From assembly GCA_038030265.1 (NCBI GenBank), contig CM075943.1:61107971-61171970 (forward strand): DNA of 64,000 nt, read 5' to 3'. The notes under the pieces were generated by a model that saw only the letters and a list, made by a program, of their open reading frames with translations, had not been told where the DNA came from and did no database searches. Positions 43,735 to 55,935 of the stretch are shown here, piece by piece. This DNA comes from Corythucha ciliata. Taxonomy: Eukaryota > Arthropoda > Insecta > Hemiptera > Tingidae. Each line of letters opens with the position of its first letter. Position 1 is the stretch's first letter. The translations under genes and the position numbers were made by a program.

Positions 43735-46215
43735 TTAGTGCTTTTCTCAATTTTGGCCGAGTGTATCGTTCTTCTCAATTTCAGCCGCAGATTAGCGGTT
43801 TTGCCCCACCCCCTTCCATAGCCATGAATTTGCGCATTTTCTCAACTTTAGCAGCAAAGTATCGTTTTTATCCTGAGAGCGATGTTTCTTAGTTATCCAC
43901 GTTTTCCTCAATTTCAGCAGCATATTACCGATTTTTTAATCTTTTTACCAAGGGATTAGCACTTTTCTCAGTTTCATCTGGAAATTAACGTTTTTCTTTA
44001 GTGTTTTCCTCAATATTAGCCGCAAAATAGGGGGACTTTTCACGAATTACGATGTTTTTGTTTCACCATACGCAATGCATGAGCGATTTTCCTCGGTTTA
44101 CTCGGGAATTAGCGGTTTCTTCACCTATTGCCACAAATTGTTTTTTTTTTTTTTTTTCAATTTCAGCCTGAAAAGCTGCCTTCAGAATCCGCAAATTAGC
44201 GTATATTCAGTTTTTGGTGCAAATAAGAATTTTTCTCAATTTCAACCGCGAATTAGCGCTTTTTTAAAATTGTAGTGGCAACGTGTCGTGGCGTTTCAAA
44301 CCTGTGAATTAGCGAATTTTCTCAATTTCAGTCACAAATTGGCGTCTGGCGCAATTTCAGCTGTAAATTGGCAATTTTTTCCATTCTTAGCCGCGAATTA
44401 GCAATTTTCTAAATTTTTAGGCTTAAAATTAACCTTTCTCTTAATTTTGACCAGGCTGATTATTTTATTTTCTAAATATTACCCGCAAATTAGCGGCTTT
44501 TCACATTATACCACCGCATTAGCAATTTTATAAAACTTTTATAGATATAGATTATTGCTTCTTTTCAGTTCTAGCCGTGAATTAGCTTAATTTTTAACAT
44601 TGTACTATAGCCATGCATGAATTTGCAATTTTTCCGATTTTAACCAAAAAAATGACTTCAGAAGGTACGAATTTAAATTATAAATGTAAATTTTTTCTTC
44701 AAACCAAAAAATTTAGGTACATCTATCCATCATTTTCTGTCAAAAAATCATCATTTTAAAATTATAAATTTCACGACACTTAATTCGTGAATTATTGATG
44801 TGCTTCTGCTTTTTCTAAATTTTAGCAGCTTGGTAGCATCTCCATTCAACCCGTGCATTATCTACTGAATTTTGTCAATTTTTGCCAAGAATCGGCGTTT
44901 GACTCAATTTAACCTGCAAATTAACAATTTTTCCCATTTTTTAAATGAGCATTAGCACTTTTCTCCCAATTTGAAGTGAAAATTAACGTTTTTCTTAATT
45001 CTAGCTGCGCTAATTGGTGTTTTTTCAATTTTTGCCGCGGATTAGTGGTTTTGTTCATTTTGTATCCGTGAATTAACGTTTTTCCACTACTTTATATGTA
45101 TCTGCAAATTGCAAATTAGCGATTTTTCCCAGTTTCAGCTGTGAAATAGCGTTTTGTGCTAATTTTGCGGCCATTCATTTTGTGGCAATTTTCATTTTCA
45201 GGCTTAAAATTAACCTTTCTCTCAATTTTAACCAGGCTGATTATTTTATTTTCTAAATATTGCCCGCAAATTAGCGGTTTTTCTCATTTTACCACCACAT
45301 TAGCAATTTATATAACTTTTATAGGTATACATTATTGCTTCACGGCAGTTTTAGCCGTGTATTTTTGAACATTATACTATGTCATGCATGAATTTGTCAT
45401 TTTTCTGAATTTTAGTCGCAAAAATGCCTTCAGAAGGTGCGAATTTAAATTATAAATGTACATTTCTTTTGTTCAAATCTTTTTCAGACCAAAAACATTA
45501 CATCTATCCAACCAATTCTGTCAAAAAATCATCATTTTTAAACTATAAATTTCACGAAACTTAATGCGAGGATTAGTGATGTTTCTCAATTTTAGCAGCG
45601 AATTTTCGCTTTTTCTAAATTTCGTGGTTATCGTTTCCAACCTGTGCATCACCTACCGAGTTTTGTCACTTTTTTCCATGTATTGGCGTTTGACTCAATT
45701 TAAGCTGCAAATTAGCAATTTTTTCCATTTTAACTGAGAATTAGCACTTTTCCCCAATTTGAACTGAAAATTAACGTTTTTCTGAATTTTGGCTGTGCTA
45801 CTTGGTGATTTTTTTTCAATTTTTGCCACGAATTAGTGATTTTCTTCAATTTGTATCCGTGAATTAACGTTTTTCCACAACTTTATATCTGCAAATTGCA
45901 AATTAGCGATTTTACCCAATTTCAGTGTGAAATAGCGTTTTGTGTTAATTTTGCGTCCATTCAGCATCCTATTCCATTTTTCATACGCGAATGGGCGATT
46001 TTACGCCATTTCAGTTGTAAATTTGCCATTTTTGGCCAATTTTAACCTGAAAGCGTCTTTTATTTGTCAATATTATAGCGTGTTTTCTCAACTTTACACA
46101 AAACTTTTTGCGTTGATTTTCACAATTTATTCGTAGAATGGCCTCCATGTAGCGGGAATCAGCGATTTTTTTCTTAATTTTAGTCTGGGAGTTGCATCGC
46201 GAGACCACGAATCAG
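43735..46215 (-). repeat. Largest family A array (2.5 kb, inverse orientation)
   Basis: Plus-strand units read CTCAATTTTAGCCGCGAATT plus AGCGTTTTT with wide variation. It includes a higher-order duplication (44420-45966). Confidence 0.78.
44420..45966. repeat. Higher-order tandem duplication (~0.78 kb period) inside the family A array
   Basis: GGCTTAAAATTAACCTTTCT occurs at 44420 and again at 45201, and the following ~765 bp run parallel. Shared landmarks are CCAGGCTGATTATTTTATTT, ATGCATGAATTTG, GAATTTAAATTATAAATG and GTATCCGTGAATTAACG. The copies differ at many sites, so the duplication is old. Confidence 0.85.
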
Positions 46216-46494
46216 CCATTAGCGAATTAGCCAAATTAGCAAACCATGACTATCCGGGGTTCCCCGTGACAGTTCGCAGGCTGGGATGTGGGGCAAAATT
46301 AGTCAAATTAGCAAATTTGACCCCGGACATTTCGCAACCCTACTCATGCGACGCGTTTGGCATCTTGGGGCTACGCTGTTCCTGCTTCCTATCTCAAAGA
46401 TCTGTTCTGACATTCGATTGTTGGCTGGACGCACTAAAAAAATTACAGTGAACAAGAGCAAGACGCTTGCGTGTTCCACAAATCCAGCTCTTGG

Positions 46495-46635
46495 GTAATT
46501 GGTAATTGAAAAAGTAATTCAATTACAGTAATTGTAATTTGTAACTATTCGTGGAAGTGAAAAGTAATTGGTAATTTGTAATTAATCCGCTTTTTTGGAA
46601 GTAATTTGTAATTAATTACTCAAAAAGCTGTAATT
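46495..46635. repeat. Subterminal TAATTG repeats, right side of the hAT-like element
   Basis: Counterpart of 43180-43330. Words such as GGTAATTGGTAATTG and AAGTAATTTGTAATTAATTA. Confidence 0.75.
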
Positions 46636-46655
46636 TGCCCACCCCTGGGACCAGC

Positions 46656-47180
46656 GTACCTATCACCCTAGAAAAACTACGCCCCTGCTGGCCTGATATT
46701 GACACATACAGGAGATTTCAAGCTGATAGCAAGAGCAAGACGAAAATCAATTTCGACAGGAGACATCGAGACCGCCCGTTAAGATGTCTAAACAGAGGGG
46801 AACGTGTTTGGGTTACTGATCAAAAAAAATTGGGACCGTGATAGACTTCGCCTGGGCGAGATTACGTCGTAGACTGCGGTTTCAAAAACATCCGGCGCGC
46901 AATAGGAAGTTTCTTGTTCCGGCCAGTGCACCGCTAACCGATTCATCCATATAGATGACTCATACGGACAAGGCAGCGAAGAAGTTCGCAATCCTGTTCC
47001 AGCCGCAGCCGTCTCCTGCACGGGAAGTAACCGTTCATCGCCTGAAGTCCGTAATACAATTCCAGACGTCGCCTATCCGAGAACTCCATATTCGTCGCCT
47101 GGTTCAATACCGAAACAAGGGGGGGGGGTATAAAACGAGGTTTGGAAGAATAGTTAAACCTCCTATTTACTTCCAATGAG
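46656..47180 (+). pseudogene. Gypsy-3 integrase fragment 3 and C-terminus
   Basis: VPITLEKLRPCWPDIDTYRR and INFDRRHRDRPLRCLNRGER, then VWVTDQ, form the typical post-core tail of a gypsy integrase. Further on, in shifted frames, RDYVVDCG (46870) and TRFGRIVKPP (47140) are the usual last blocks. It is frame-broken after about 46841, and a G run (47117-47126) interrupts the tail. Confidence 0.8.
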
Positions 47181-47185
47181 CTCCT

Positions 47186-47260
47186 TAGAGAAGGAAGGAT
47201 GTAGAGCATGTGTGTTTAAAAAATAATAAAAAATATTTTGGAAGTTTGTTTTGAGATTGA
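47186..47260 (+). repeat. Possible start of the gypsy-3 3' LTR, with polypurine tract
   Basis: AGAGAAGGAAGGA (47188-47200), a polypurine tract, is followed by TGTAGAGCATG, which could be the TG of an LTR. No second LTR is in the window and the 3' limit is unknown. Confidence 0.35.
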
Positions 47261-47424
47261 AAGGAGTCAAATTCTTTACAAATATGTCATCATTATCGTC
47301 CGAGTACAAGATGAGTATGTCCTTGGACGCTTAGTCGCTCGGCGCCGCTGAGACATGTCGTCGCTATTTATGTCGTCCAAGCAGAGACTTTTTCAGCCAT
47401 TTTCAATTTTATAAATTAAACAAT

Positions 47425-47515
47425 TAGTCGAGTAGTTACAACGAATTTTTATTATTATTTATTTTTTCCGACTAGTTTCGGGGAAGCTCCCCATTCTCAA
47501 GAAACCAGCTGCATA
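47425..47515 (-). mobile_element. Penelope-like element 3' remnant (candidate)
   Basis: The minus strand reads TTGAGAATGGGGAGCTTCCC, then CGAAACTAGTCGG and an A-rich AAATAAATAATAATAAAAA tail. A GGGGA/TCCCC hairpin followed by CGAAAC...TCGG and an A-rich end resembles the 3' region of Penelope-like elements. Identification is by pattern memory only. Confidence 0.33.
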
Positions 47516-47679
47516 ATATGTGTCTCAAGCAAAACTTGATACTCCTTCCTTCAATTTTTGCCGACCTTCCGCGTAAGTATCTGAGGTGGTATTAGAGAAA
47601 GAAATACACGTTATTTTCTATGGTGGTCACCCCAGGAGCCATGTTGTACTCACCAGCTCTACCCATCACTCTGCGTAAG
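47516..47679. other. Unassigned spacer
   Basis: 160 bp with no recognised feature between the repeat remnant and the transposase pseudogene. Confidence 0.4.
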
Positions 47680-49740
47680 GGGTGACGAACCCAATTTTCT
47701 TGGGGGGGGGGGGGTCATCGCGTCGTGCAAGTGCTGATTGCACGTTCATTGGTTTACTTGGCCACCAGCAGAAGTTTCCGTCAAGCCACTTTGAAGGGAC
47801 TAGCGCCACGCCGTCATCGAATTCCCCGATAGAATACATTTTCACCTTTGGCTGGATCCAGAACTTCGGACTTCACTGCTCGGAAGCTAAATAGCAAATT
47901 GCTGCGTAGCCTCACATTCGTCAGGCACAGGCCCATAAGAGTGGGGACGTCAAAAATTCCGTTTGATAACCACTGCTGTTTTTCAAGAGTAGTTCTTCTT
48001 GATTTCTATGCTCTATTTGTTGAAGGGGCGAGTTGTGTTTGCGCAGCGTGCGCTTCAAACTCTTCATATGGTTCTCAAATTTGAAAGCGCTGAACTTCTC
48101 CAATCAGCCATGTTTAAGAACATCAGAGGCGACGTGGAGCAGTCCATGGATGTTAAATGATATGTACTCAGCCCCGTATAAACTTTGAAAAGTACAAACG
48201 AAGTGCTGGAGTAGTTCATTGGCATAATTAACCTCAGTAGGGGACGAATCGTCACGGAGTAAAATAGTTATAGCTAAGTGGAGGACTAAGAAATGGTGGT
48301 AGACATCTTTTTTGACTCTGTTTTTCAAGACAAATGGACCTGTGTACAGTAAAAAATTCGAAATTCTGTAGCCTTCCAATGCTTCACGTCCAAAAGCGAT
48401 CTTGGTTTCCTTGAAAAGTCAGAAGGCGTCGTACCAGCTCTAACAACTTTTTCGAAATTAATTCTTTTTTTCTCGAGCACAGTCTTACAGACAAAGGCCC
48501 AGAAAGCCACAGCAACAATAATTTTTTCGCACCGTGCCAAGGCATACCATGTGCATGTAGTTGGCGGAAACGTTAGAAATTGGCCCAAAATTGGGGATTT
48601 CGATGAGAATGGATGTGCCACAATGATGTTCTTCATAAATTTCGAGCTATGAAGTCATTATCGGTTTTTAAATGTCCACCTTTCCCTAGGAAACAGACCC
48701 TACGATTTATGTATTCGCCTTCTACTACGCATTTTGGACAGCTGAAATAACCACTGTGTCCTTTGGTGTACAGAACAGCTGATTTTGCAGGAACATCGCA
48801 AACCAGCGCCTCGAGACGAACACTGTAAGATTCAGAATTTATTGTGACGCCAGATTCACACGCAAGCTTGATATCGACCACAGTTCTTCTCAGATAAACA
48901 TTAAAATCCGATGGTTTTTCAAATCCCTGGTAGCAGCCAATTATGCCAACCTCGTTGGAACCAAAAATAGGCCAAAGAGAAGAATTGGACGATTTTGAAA
49001 TGGGCAGACCATCCACATTTAGCTGTAATTTTATGGTCGAACAGGAAGGCAAAGATTTAACCACTTTCTCCAAAGCACAAGACAATCCAAAATGAACATA
49101 CGAACCATTGCATAAATGTTCAGATTTAGAATATCTAGAAGTGCTAAGCAGAGTTCTTGAATCACTTGGCAGGTCAGTGTGTCCATTTATTTTTAAAAGC
49201 TTTAATAACTCAGTTTAGGGCAATGTGAGTTATGTTGTTCTTCACGGCCCATTGTGACAAAGAAGTAGAAAAAGGCATCTCCGTTTTGACTCTTCCTCGC
49301 AATAATAAGAATCGTCCTCGACCGAAAACACAGAATCAGAGGATGAAGGGATTCCCGATTCCATGTCCGAGAAAGGATCAGACACCGAAGAATTTTGAAT
49401 TATTGATTTATTAGTAGGTCTATTCGTTTGTCGTCCCTGACTACTCCGAGCAGCACGAAATTTTGCAACCTCGCGGGTTATCATGTGAAATAACGCGAAA
49501 AAATAATGAAAGGTTAGTACTTTCAGTGCTAATAGTGCAGCTCCGGACGACAAACGAATAGACCTGATGTTATTATTTTGCTGAGGCAGTAACGGAGAAT
49601 TCGAGAAGGACGAGGAATCCAGATTTAAGTTGCGTTCTTCTCCGATGCGGGGAATTTTAACCCTAATTAGGGTTTTATTAATGGACAATGCATCTAGCTC
49701 GTCCTCAGCCTCCATGGAAGCTAAGTGAAACAAATTATCG
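47680..49740 (-). pseudogene. TNP2-like (CACTA/EnSpm-type?) transposase, multiply frameshifted
   Basis: Read on the minus strand. Start MEAEDELDALSINKTLIRVK; a linker; INGHTDLPSDSRTLLSTSRY; the core LQLNVDGLPISKSSNSSLWP, then CDVPAKSAVLYTKGHSGYFS with CPKCVVEGEY. After frame breaks near 48633 and 48340 come YANELLQHFVCTFQSLYG and FNIHGLLHVASDV, then FSAFKFENHMKSLKR. A C-terminal block follows: YSIGEFDDGVALVPSKWLDG. This order is that of a widespread animal transposase-like family related to TNP2 proteins. The exact superfamily name is uncertain. At least four frame breaks and the MITE at 49416-49565 show it is dead. Confidence 0.7.
49416..49565. mobile_element. 150-bp MITE with 21-bp perfect inverted repeats
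   Basis: The ends 49416-49436 (AGGTCTATTCGTTTGTCGTC...) and 49545-49565 are exact reverse complements over 21 bp. The element splits the N-terminal part of the TNP2-like pseudogene between the QQNNNI and TNKSII coding blocks. No convincing TSD was found. Confidence 0.75.
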
Positions 49741-52700
49741 TAACAGAAACGTTTAAGTAACGTTCAGTGTTTATTGGGCTGTTAGTTTTCACTCTGTTTC
49801 TATTGGATGAAATTATAGTCAGAAAAGTTAAATTCTAGGAACGACTTGACAGATTGCACGCAAAATAGGGCTCTTCCCATGCGCTGTCACTGAGACCTTG
49901 CTGTGGAGCGTAGTGAAGGCCAACTGTCCTCCCCTGACCCATTCGGCAACGCTCAAATGCCCAATATAAGGAAGAGGTACCCAGAAAAAAGCGTTAAAAA
50001 AACAACAACAAAATGCTTGATTCTTTTTTTAATGATTTTTTTTTCCTCCCCGGACTCTCTTGTTGAAGGGGGGTACCAAAGTTTTCTTTTAAGTAACTAT
50101 AAACCTTGATTTTTTCCAGTGATGATTTTATCCCAAGTAGAACCCCGGCATCTTGCCTACCCCTTAAACCCGGCCGCGGGAGGTGGTGGAGGAGGAGCGC
50201 GCGAAAAAATATAGCCCCCCGGCAACTGGGATAAGGTTAACCAGGCCCTATATTGCACTATAGTGTAACTGATAAGCGACTTTTCCGAGACTATACTTGG
50301 TGATTGATCGTAATTAGTGTGACGGGTGACCGACTGCGCCTTTAATTGCTACGCCCTCTGAACACCTCCACGCGTCCAATTGTTCGATTAATTTTCGCAC
50401 TCAAATTGTTCGCGCGAAGAGCCCAGAGAAAAACTATATTAAAATGTTCAGCTATTGGACGAAAACCCTTTTGTGAACCGGATTTTATCTGAGCTGCTCA
50501 CAATAATAAAGAAAGAAAAAAAACACACACACACAAAAAAACAAGAAAATAGAGGGACGGTATTTGGAAGGTGGAGCCTATACTGAGGCAACCATTACCC
50601 CTTGAGTGGGTAGGGATATCATCGGCTTTGACGAGTGGTGTTCATCCCGCTCCTTTGGTGAAATTGGGTGGTGGTTTGTGCCGTGTGGAGGGGTGAATTC
50701 AACTACAGTACAGCCCCTCCTCGACTTATCGATTACTCTCTGTGTTCTGCTGAGAGGGGAGAAACTATGGAAGATGGTGGGGGTGAAAATACCAGTTTTT
50801 TTTTTTTTTAAACACCTTTTTTTCATCATTGAGAATTTCCGTCGACTACATTACAGCGCTCTCTATTTATTGGAGAACCAAAATACGAGTCCCGAGATTT
50901 CCGTAGCTCCCATCAAGAGTACCTCTCTGGCGATCATTCTGACAACCAAAACTTTCGTGGAGTGGTCGGTGTGTACTTGACTATTTTCGGCAGAAGTTAG
51001 TGGAGGACTTGGCTATTTTGCTGGTCTACCTCTCGGGGGAACATGACGAAAATATTACGAACTCACTACGAACTATTACCACCTCTACGATTGCAATATT
51101 AAGAATTCCCGGGCCTATTTGGTGGGTGTGGGACAATATTTTTGAGCTTCATGGTAAAATTTTCTACCTTTTCAGGGGCTAAAAACGCTAAAATACCGCC
51201 CCAACTAGACCGTTTCCTGCAGTATGTATAGTACAGAGTTGCGAATGGTTCGCTATCGTATCGATGGCACTGAGGCACATACCCGTGTGTGTGTGTGTAC
51301 ACCTAACGTGTGACCTATGTTCTCCCCCCTCCACCACCACCACCATCCACTGTCATGATCATTTTATAAGCTTTTTTAATCACATTAATATACGAATCAG
51401 TGTATAGTCAAACGAGCGGTCACTTTGTGTGATTGATAAAGCGGGCGGGGGTGTTTTGGAAATTTATAGCTCCCAAGTCCCAAGCCAATCCTTTTCCCCG
51501 GAAGAATCGACTGTGTTTTTTCGGGTTGGTCGAGGGGGGGGGTCCACTTTTCCGCCATTATTGGTATTGTAATTAAATTGTCAAATAGAGAGTGGGGGGG
51601 GGGTATACAGGGACTTAACCGGCAGTTTTTTCAGGTGCAAAAGTTCGCAAAAACGTCATTTCTCGGAGGAATGCAGAAAAATTACTGATTTCTGAGTCCC
51701 AACTTCGCTATTGTGAAGGGTGTGTTGCGGTGTCAGGGCATTAAAATGATGAAAATGTTGATCTGTGGCGAAGAGGGCGCGGGGGGCAGTAGCATTTTTA
51801 GCCCGAATTTAAAAATCATACGGATTGGTGGTGGGGGGGGGAGCTAGGACTTATTTGTTTGTTTTCTTTCTCTCTTTCACTGAGGTCTAGGGAGGTCAAC
51901 AGCCTTCTCCATTCTGCCTACACCCTTGCTACTTGTCATAATTCCAAGGTTGAAATGAACATTTTTCAAACTTTATATTCCCTCGATTTGTTCAGGGCAA
52001 AGCAGCCAAAAAGAAGATCCGAGCCTCCTTATACGCAGAAGGGCGATCAATAAAAACGAAAAAAATACGCCAAAATCAAATGGACCAGGGGCATAAAAAA
52101 AGGCGTAATTAGTATAACTTTGTTTAACCCCAACATACAAACCAGATAAACAATTTAACCCCTTGGCCATATAGGCCAAGTTTACCTTCACTCTCTTCTA
52201 ATAGCTTAATTCTTGTTATACAGCGAGAAACAAAGAGAGAGTGTAAACCTGTTATCCGCCTTTTAAACGCTCGCGGGGGTTACGTGTGTAATAATAATTA
52301 TTGTGATTTAGGCTCTTGAAAAAAAAAAACGAACTCTTCATTTAAGAGGCCTTTAATTGAGGAACCGTTTTTCGTGTAAATGGTGTGTTATAGTGGCTAC
52401 TGTTTTGATTAAATTTCGGTCTTTGTTATATAAACTTTTCTGCGTTTTTACTGATCTCCCAAATTCCTTCGAGTCTCCTTGGCTTGTATAAAACTTAGAA
52501 GGCCGAAATCAAAAAAACTAGGTAAAAACCAAAATTGATAGGTACCTATGTAAGTTATATTTTAGTGGTATAGACTTGGCTATTGGTGGGTTGAGGGGGG
52601 TGAGAGGGGTTGTTTAAGAGGAAGAACCCCAAAGAAAGGTTGCCCGTAATTAGTCCATGCACCCCCCCCTCCTCCCTTTCTCTTCCTCATTTCCAAACAA

Positions 52701-54620
52701 CCCCTCATGGTTATACTCATTTTGAGTTGCCCTATAGTACTATAATAGTGTTGAGGAAGGATGAGCTGCAACAACCGAAATCTGTCAGATAAATCAACCT
52801 ATTGAAGAGATAAAAGCTGTATTTTTCCCTCGTGTTTTTAAGCGTCGGGGTATACACACTTGGCTGCTGTAGCAACCCCCCCCCTCCTCCTCCTCCAGAC
52901 CTCACGAATATTACGAGATCGGACGATTTTTGTAGGTTTCTCAGTTGATCGCCAAGGCAGCTGGTGTCTCCCCATTTGTACCTGAAAATATTTTTATTTC
53001 ATTTTCGTTTTCGACGGGAAAACTTCGTCGGGAACTGTTGTTGGCCGACAGGAAATAAATAACAATCGTCAAAAGAATTGCATATATTTCGAATTAACAA
53101 TTCATTTTCTCATTTATTTCTTTTTGTTTAACATTTTTTTTTTCTTTGTTTCCTTCTTCACTTCCCCCTCCCCTCACTTTCGTCTTCTTTCTTTCTGTTT
53201 TTCTTAAACGTATACGTTTCCATGACTCTTTTTTTTTTTTTTTTTTTCTCAAGAATCACTGCATGCAACGTTAATTACTAGGTACAACAAGACGTGGACG
53301 CTTGTCTTCTCTCCTTTTTTTGTTGTCTTCCTCTCTCGCTCGCTTCTTTTTCACTGTCTTTATTCTTCTTTTTCGTAAGCGCAGCAAAGAAAGGCGTTTG
53401 TGAATTCCTGAAAGAACTTTGAGGCTGTAATTTTCTTGTACTCCACGGAACGACCCTGAAAAATAAGAGAGAGAGAGAGAGAGAAGGGAGAGAAAAAAGA
53501 ATTAGTCACTTTCCAAGGAAGGTGTGCGTAGTGAGACAAATTTTTGAAATTATTAATTTAAACAATTGATTTAGGTGATTGATTGTGGAGTTACTGAAAT
53601 CGGTAACCTGCTTCCGGGGCGGAGAGGGTGGTTATACGTCCGAGCACTAGCGTCTACAGACAGATTATGTAGAGCGCTCATGTTTTGCCTGGTTGCCGTA
53701 CTGCCGCAAATTTCAACTTCATGCCCCTCGCAAATCGCTATGTTCTTTATTAACCAATAACCAGCTTTTTTGGCATGACTTCGTGTTACTCTTTTCATTA
53801 TTGTAATTTATTTTTATGAACTATGTTCCCGTAGGATAAGTATGTATAGTATCACAGAAAAAATCTAGACCGGGCTGACGGAGGATTAGTGTTGCACGAC
53901 GTCTGTTCCAAAATGAAACAAATTGTGTCCTTCCCAATTAAATTTCATTGAACTAAACCACCCGTACGGGTAAACCCGCCCTGTGTGTCCGGGTCCATTT
54001 AGCTATTTATTTCGAAACCAGACTGAACCAGCCAGACTGAAATGTTTTGAGCAACGCCGTGGCCTTATGAAGAGAAACCGACGACAATTTTTTTACGTCT
54101 TAAGGGGCGGCCGAGCCGTAACCGGATTAGGGCTATTCGTTAGTAATTTTCGCTGTCACACGGCCGTGTGTCGGTGCGGTAATGGTGAAGACTCGGATAT
54201 GTGTGGGGAGACCTTCTTCGGAGAAATTTTATGGTGAAAAATGTACGTAAAGAAGTATTGCACTTCAACAAAATTATTTTATACAATATATACAGAGGTA
54301 GTTATTAGATCCGGGGGCTTCGTCCAAGAGTTTTAGAGGAAAAATAATTGAAATATAAAACAGGAAAAATAATTGGAATATAAAACAACAAAAATTAGTA
54401 ATTGAACGCAATTTAAATCTTGAAGACTGTTCTCATTCCACACCAACTGAGAAACCATCACTACCTGGATCCCAATATGCGCGCGAGGCATTCAGCTGAG
54501 AGTTGAGTTCTTATTCAAAATTTGAATCGCTATTTTCTCTCGTTCATCACGAGTGGGCTGCGACAAGCGAGGTTTTTTCGCCTTAGGTTTGCTCTTTGTC
54601 GACAAAAAGCGAATTTGCGG
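49741..54620. other. Non-coding, low-complexity DNA
   Basis: Nearly 5 kb without a recognisable gene. It contains (AC)n at 50523-50536, (GT)n at 51286-51298, several poly-G/C runs, a T/C-rich stretch 53100-53360 and (GA)n at 53466-53484. Small frames (50606-50980, 53571-53798, 53983-54237) have no domain. Confidence 0.6.
50060..50150 (+). repeat. Dispersed ~45-bp block, copy 2
   Basis: GGGGGGTACCAAAG, then AAGTAACTATAAACCTTG and ATTTTTTCC, followed by a family C-like GTGATGATTTTATCCC. It matches 40770-40832. Confidence 0.55.
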
Positions 54621-55867
54621 CTAAATTTTTTTGTTCGCTGGTTCTTTCAAACCTTTCGAGATTACTTGGAGAGGAAATCCTTTCTCTTGAGCCTCTCTGA
54701 CGCTCTGAACGACGCTATCCACTTGCGCTACACACTTTTCAAAAGCTCTAAATTCCTCCTCGCTCTTGATTCCATTAATTGTAGCAGTGAGAAGGGCCTG
54801 TTTTTTAGTTTCAAGATCGGTGGTTTTGAGAGGACGAGACAAATCTTTCAGCAGAACTGACATCTCTCCAGCTGATGGTGGTTCTTCAGTTGGTTCAGGT
54901 TGATTTTCGGATCTCGTCACCTGGCCGTTCCCTCTTTCAGCCAAATTTCGGTACACAAGGTGAATATGTTTGCACATATTCCATCGAATCGCATTGTCGA
55001 TGCATGTGCAATTAAAATTGTGCATGCATGCACTACATTCTTCACAACGTACTTTGCATACGCAGTCATTTTCGGACTTGGTGACATCGTAAATATCATT
55101 TAAAGACGACGAAAACACCTGCCAATGGTTTTCGGACAATTCGATTACCGAATCCAACGGTAGGTTTAAAGATGTCTTGTGTCTTTCTCGAAGTGTAGTT
55201 ATTTTTTTCGTCACTTTCCCGCGATTTATTGATATTAAGCGGTCGAAAGATCTGTTTTTTATGAACCTCATGATTCCGTTTATCCCCTTGTCTAGCCTCT
55301 TCACTTTTTTTCCTTTGAGAAATATGTATTTCAAATTTTTGTGGAGAATCTCGATGCTCATATTTGTGTTTATCCCGGCTTTTAAACGGAAACAAAACGC
55401 CCACTTTTCAGGCTCCTGAAAACATTTTTCGATGTACGAAGAAAAAGTCTTGGTGGATTCTTCAGCGAAAAAACTAGTCCGAATGTTCTCCACCATTGCA
55501 CGAAAAGCTTTCTCATCAGTCTCCTGCGTAAGACATTTAAGTTTTTTGTAAACTTCGATTTGTTCCTCTGGCGACTTGATTTTGCCCAAATTCTTCCTCC
55601 ATGCTCGATCCACATGCCAGTTGCAATATAGCTGTTTCGTCGACGAATCTGGAAATGCAGCTTTCCATCCATTATAGAAACACTCGGCCATATCTGACAT
55701 TAACCATTTGGGTTGAAATGCGTCAATGTCGTCAACGACGTCCCTGACAATTCTGAAGTATTGCTCCATGATTAGGCCGTCGCCCCTGTTTGAAATCATG
55801 AAGGCGCAAGGGAAACCTTCCCTCAATTCGTCCATGACGAGCAGCGTATAAAGTTGAGAATCGTAAG
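54621..55867 (-). CDS. MULE-type transposase-derived gene, 3' exon (DDE core and SWIM finger)
   Basis: This exon starts at 55867 after a TTTTTTAG acceptor. It continues without interruption to the stop at 54621, giving about 415 codons. It contains AYDSQLYTLLVMDE, then WLMSDMAECFYNGWKAAF (the second catalytic Asp position), LYCNWHVDRAWRKNLGKI, GINTNMSIEILHKNLKYIFL (the catalytic Glu) and KRLDKGINGIMRF. A SWIM zinc finger, CTCIDNAIRWNMCKHIHLV, follows, then a Glu/Pro-rich and a Lys-rich tail. Such proteins act in the nucleus as Mutator-like transposases. The long, unbroken frame and retained introns contrast with the decayed elements around it. The minus-strand Met at 55835 is internal, not the start. 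Confidence 0.9.
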
Positions 55868-55935
55868 CTAAAAAATAATTTTCGATCGATGAGTGATAAT
55901 ATTAAACGCATTGCATGTAATTATTTCAAGCTAAC
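55868..55935 (-). other. 68-bp intron of the MULE-derived gene
   Basis: Donor GTTAGC (55935 downward) and acceptor TTTTTTAG (ending 55868). Splicing joins ...AAT G to CT TAC, giving Asn-Ala-Tyr, as expected at this conserved position (GTNAYD). The length is typical of small arthropod introns. Confidence 0.88.

Larger units (their letters stand above)
43165..46647. mobile_element. 3.48-kb hAT-like element with 8-bp TSD
   Basis: Ends CAGGGCTGGGCA (43165) and TGCCCACCCCTG (ending 46647) are inverted repeats with one mismatch in 12. The TSD GGACCAGC is perfect (43157-43164 and 46648-46655). Both subterminal regions are filled with TAATTGGTAATTTGTAATTA-type repeats (43180-43330, 46495-46635). 8-bp TSD and CA...TG ends are hAT hallmarks. 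Most of the interior (43735-46215) is a family A array. The small frame 46286-46498 (ending LLAGRTKK...) could be the decayed end of a hAT transposase, but that is weak. Confidence 0.88.

Noticed and set aside
46286..46498. hAT transposase C-terminus
   Set aside because: Only a few residues (LAGRTK) fit the expected dimerisation region; mentioned as possible but not called.
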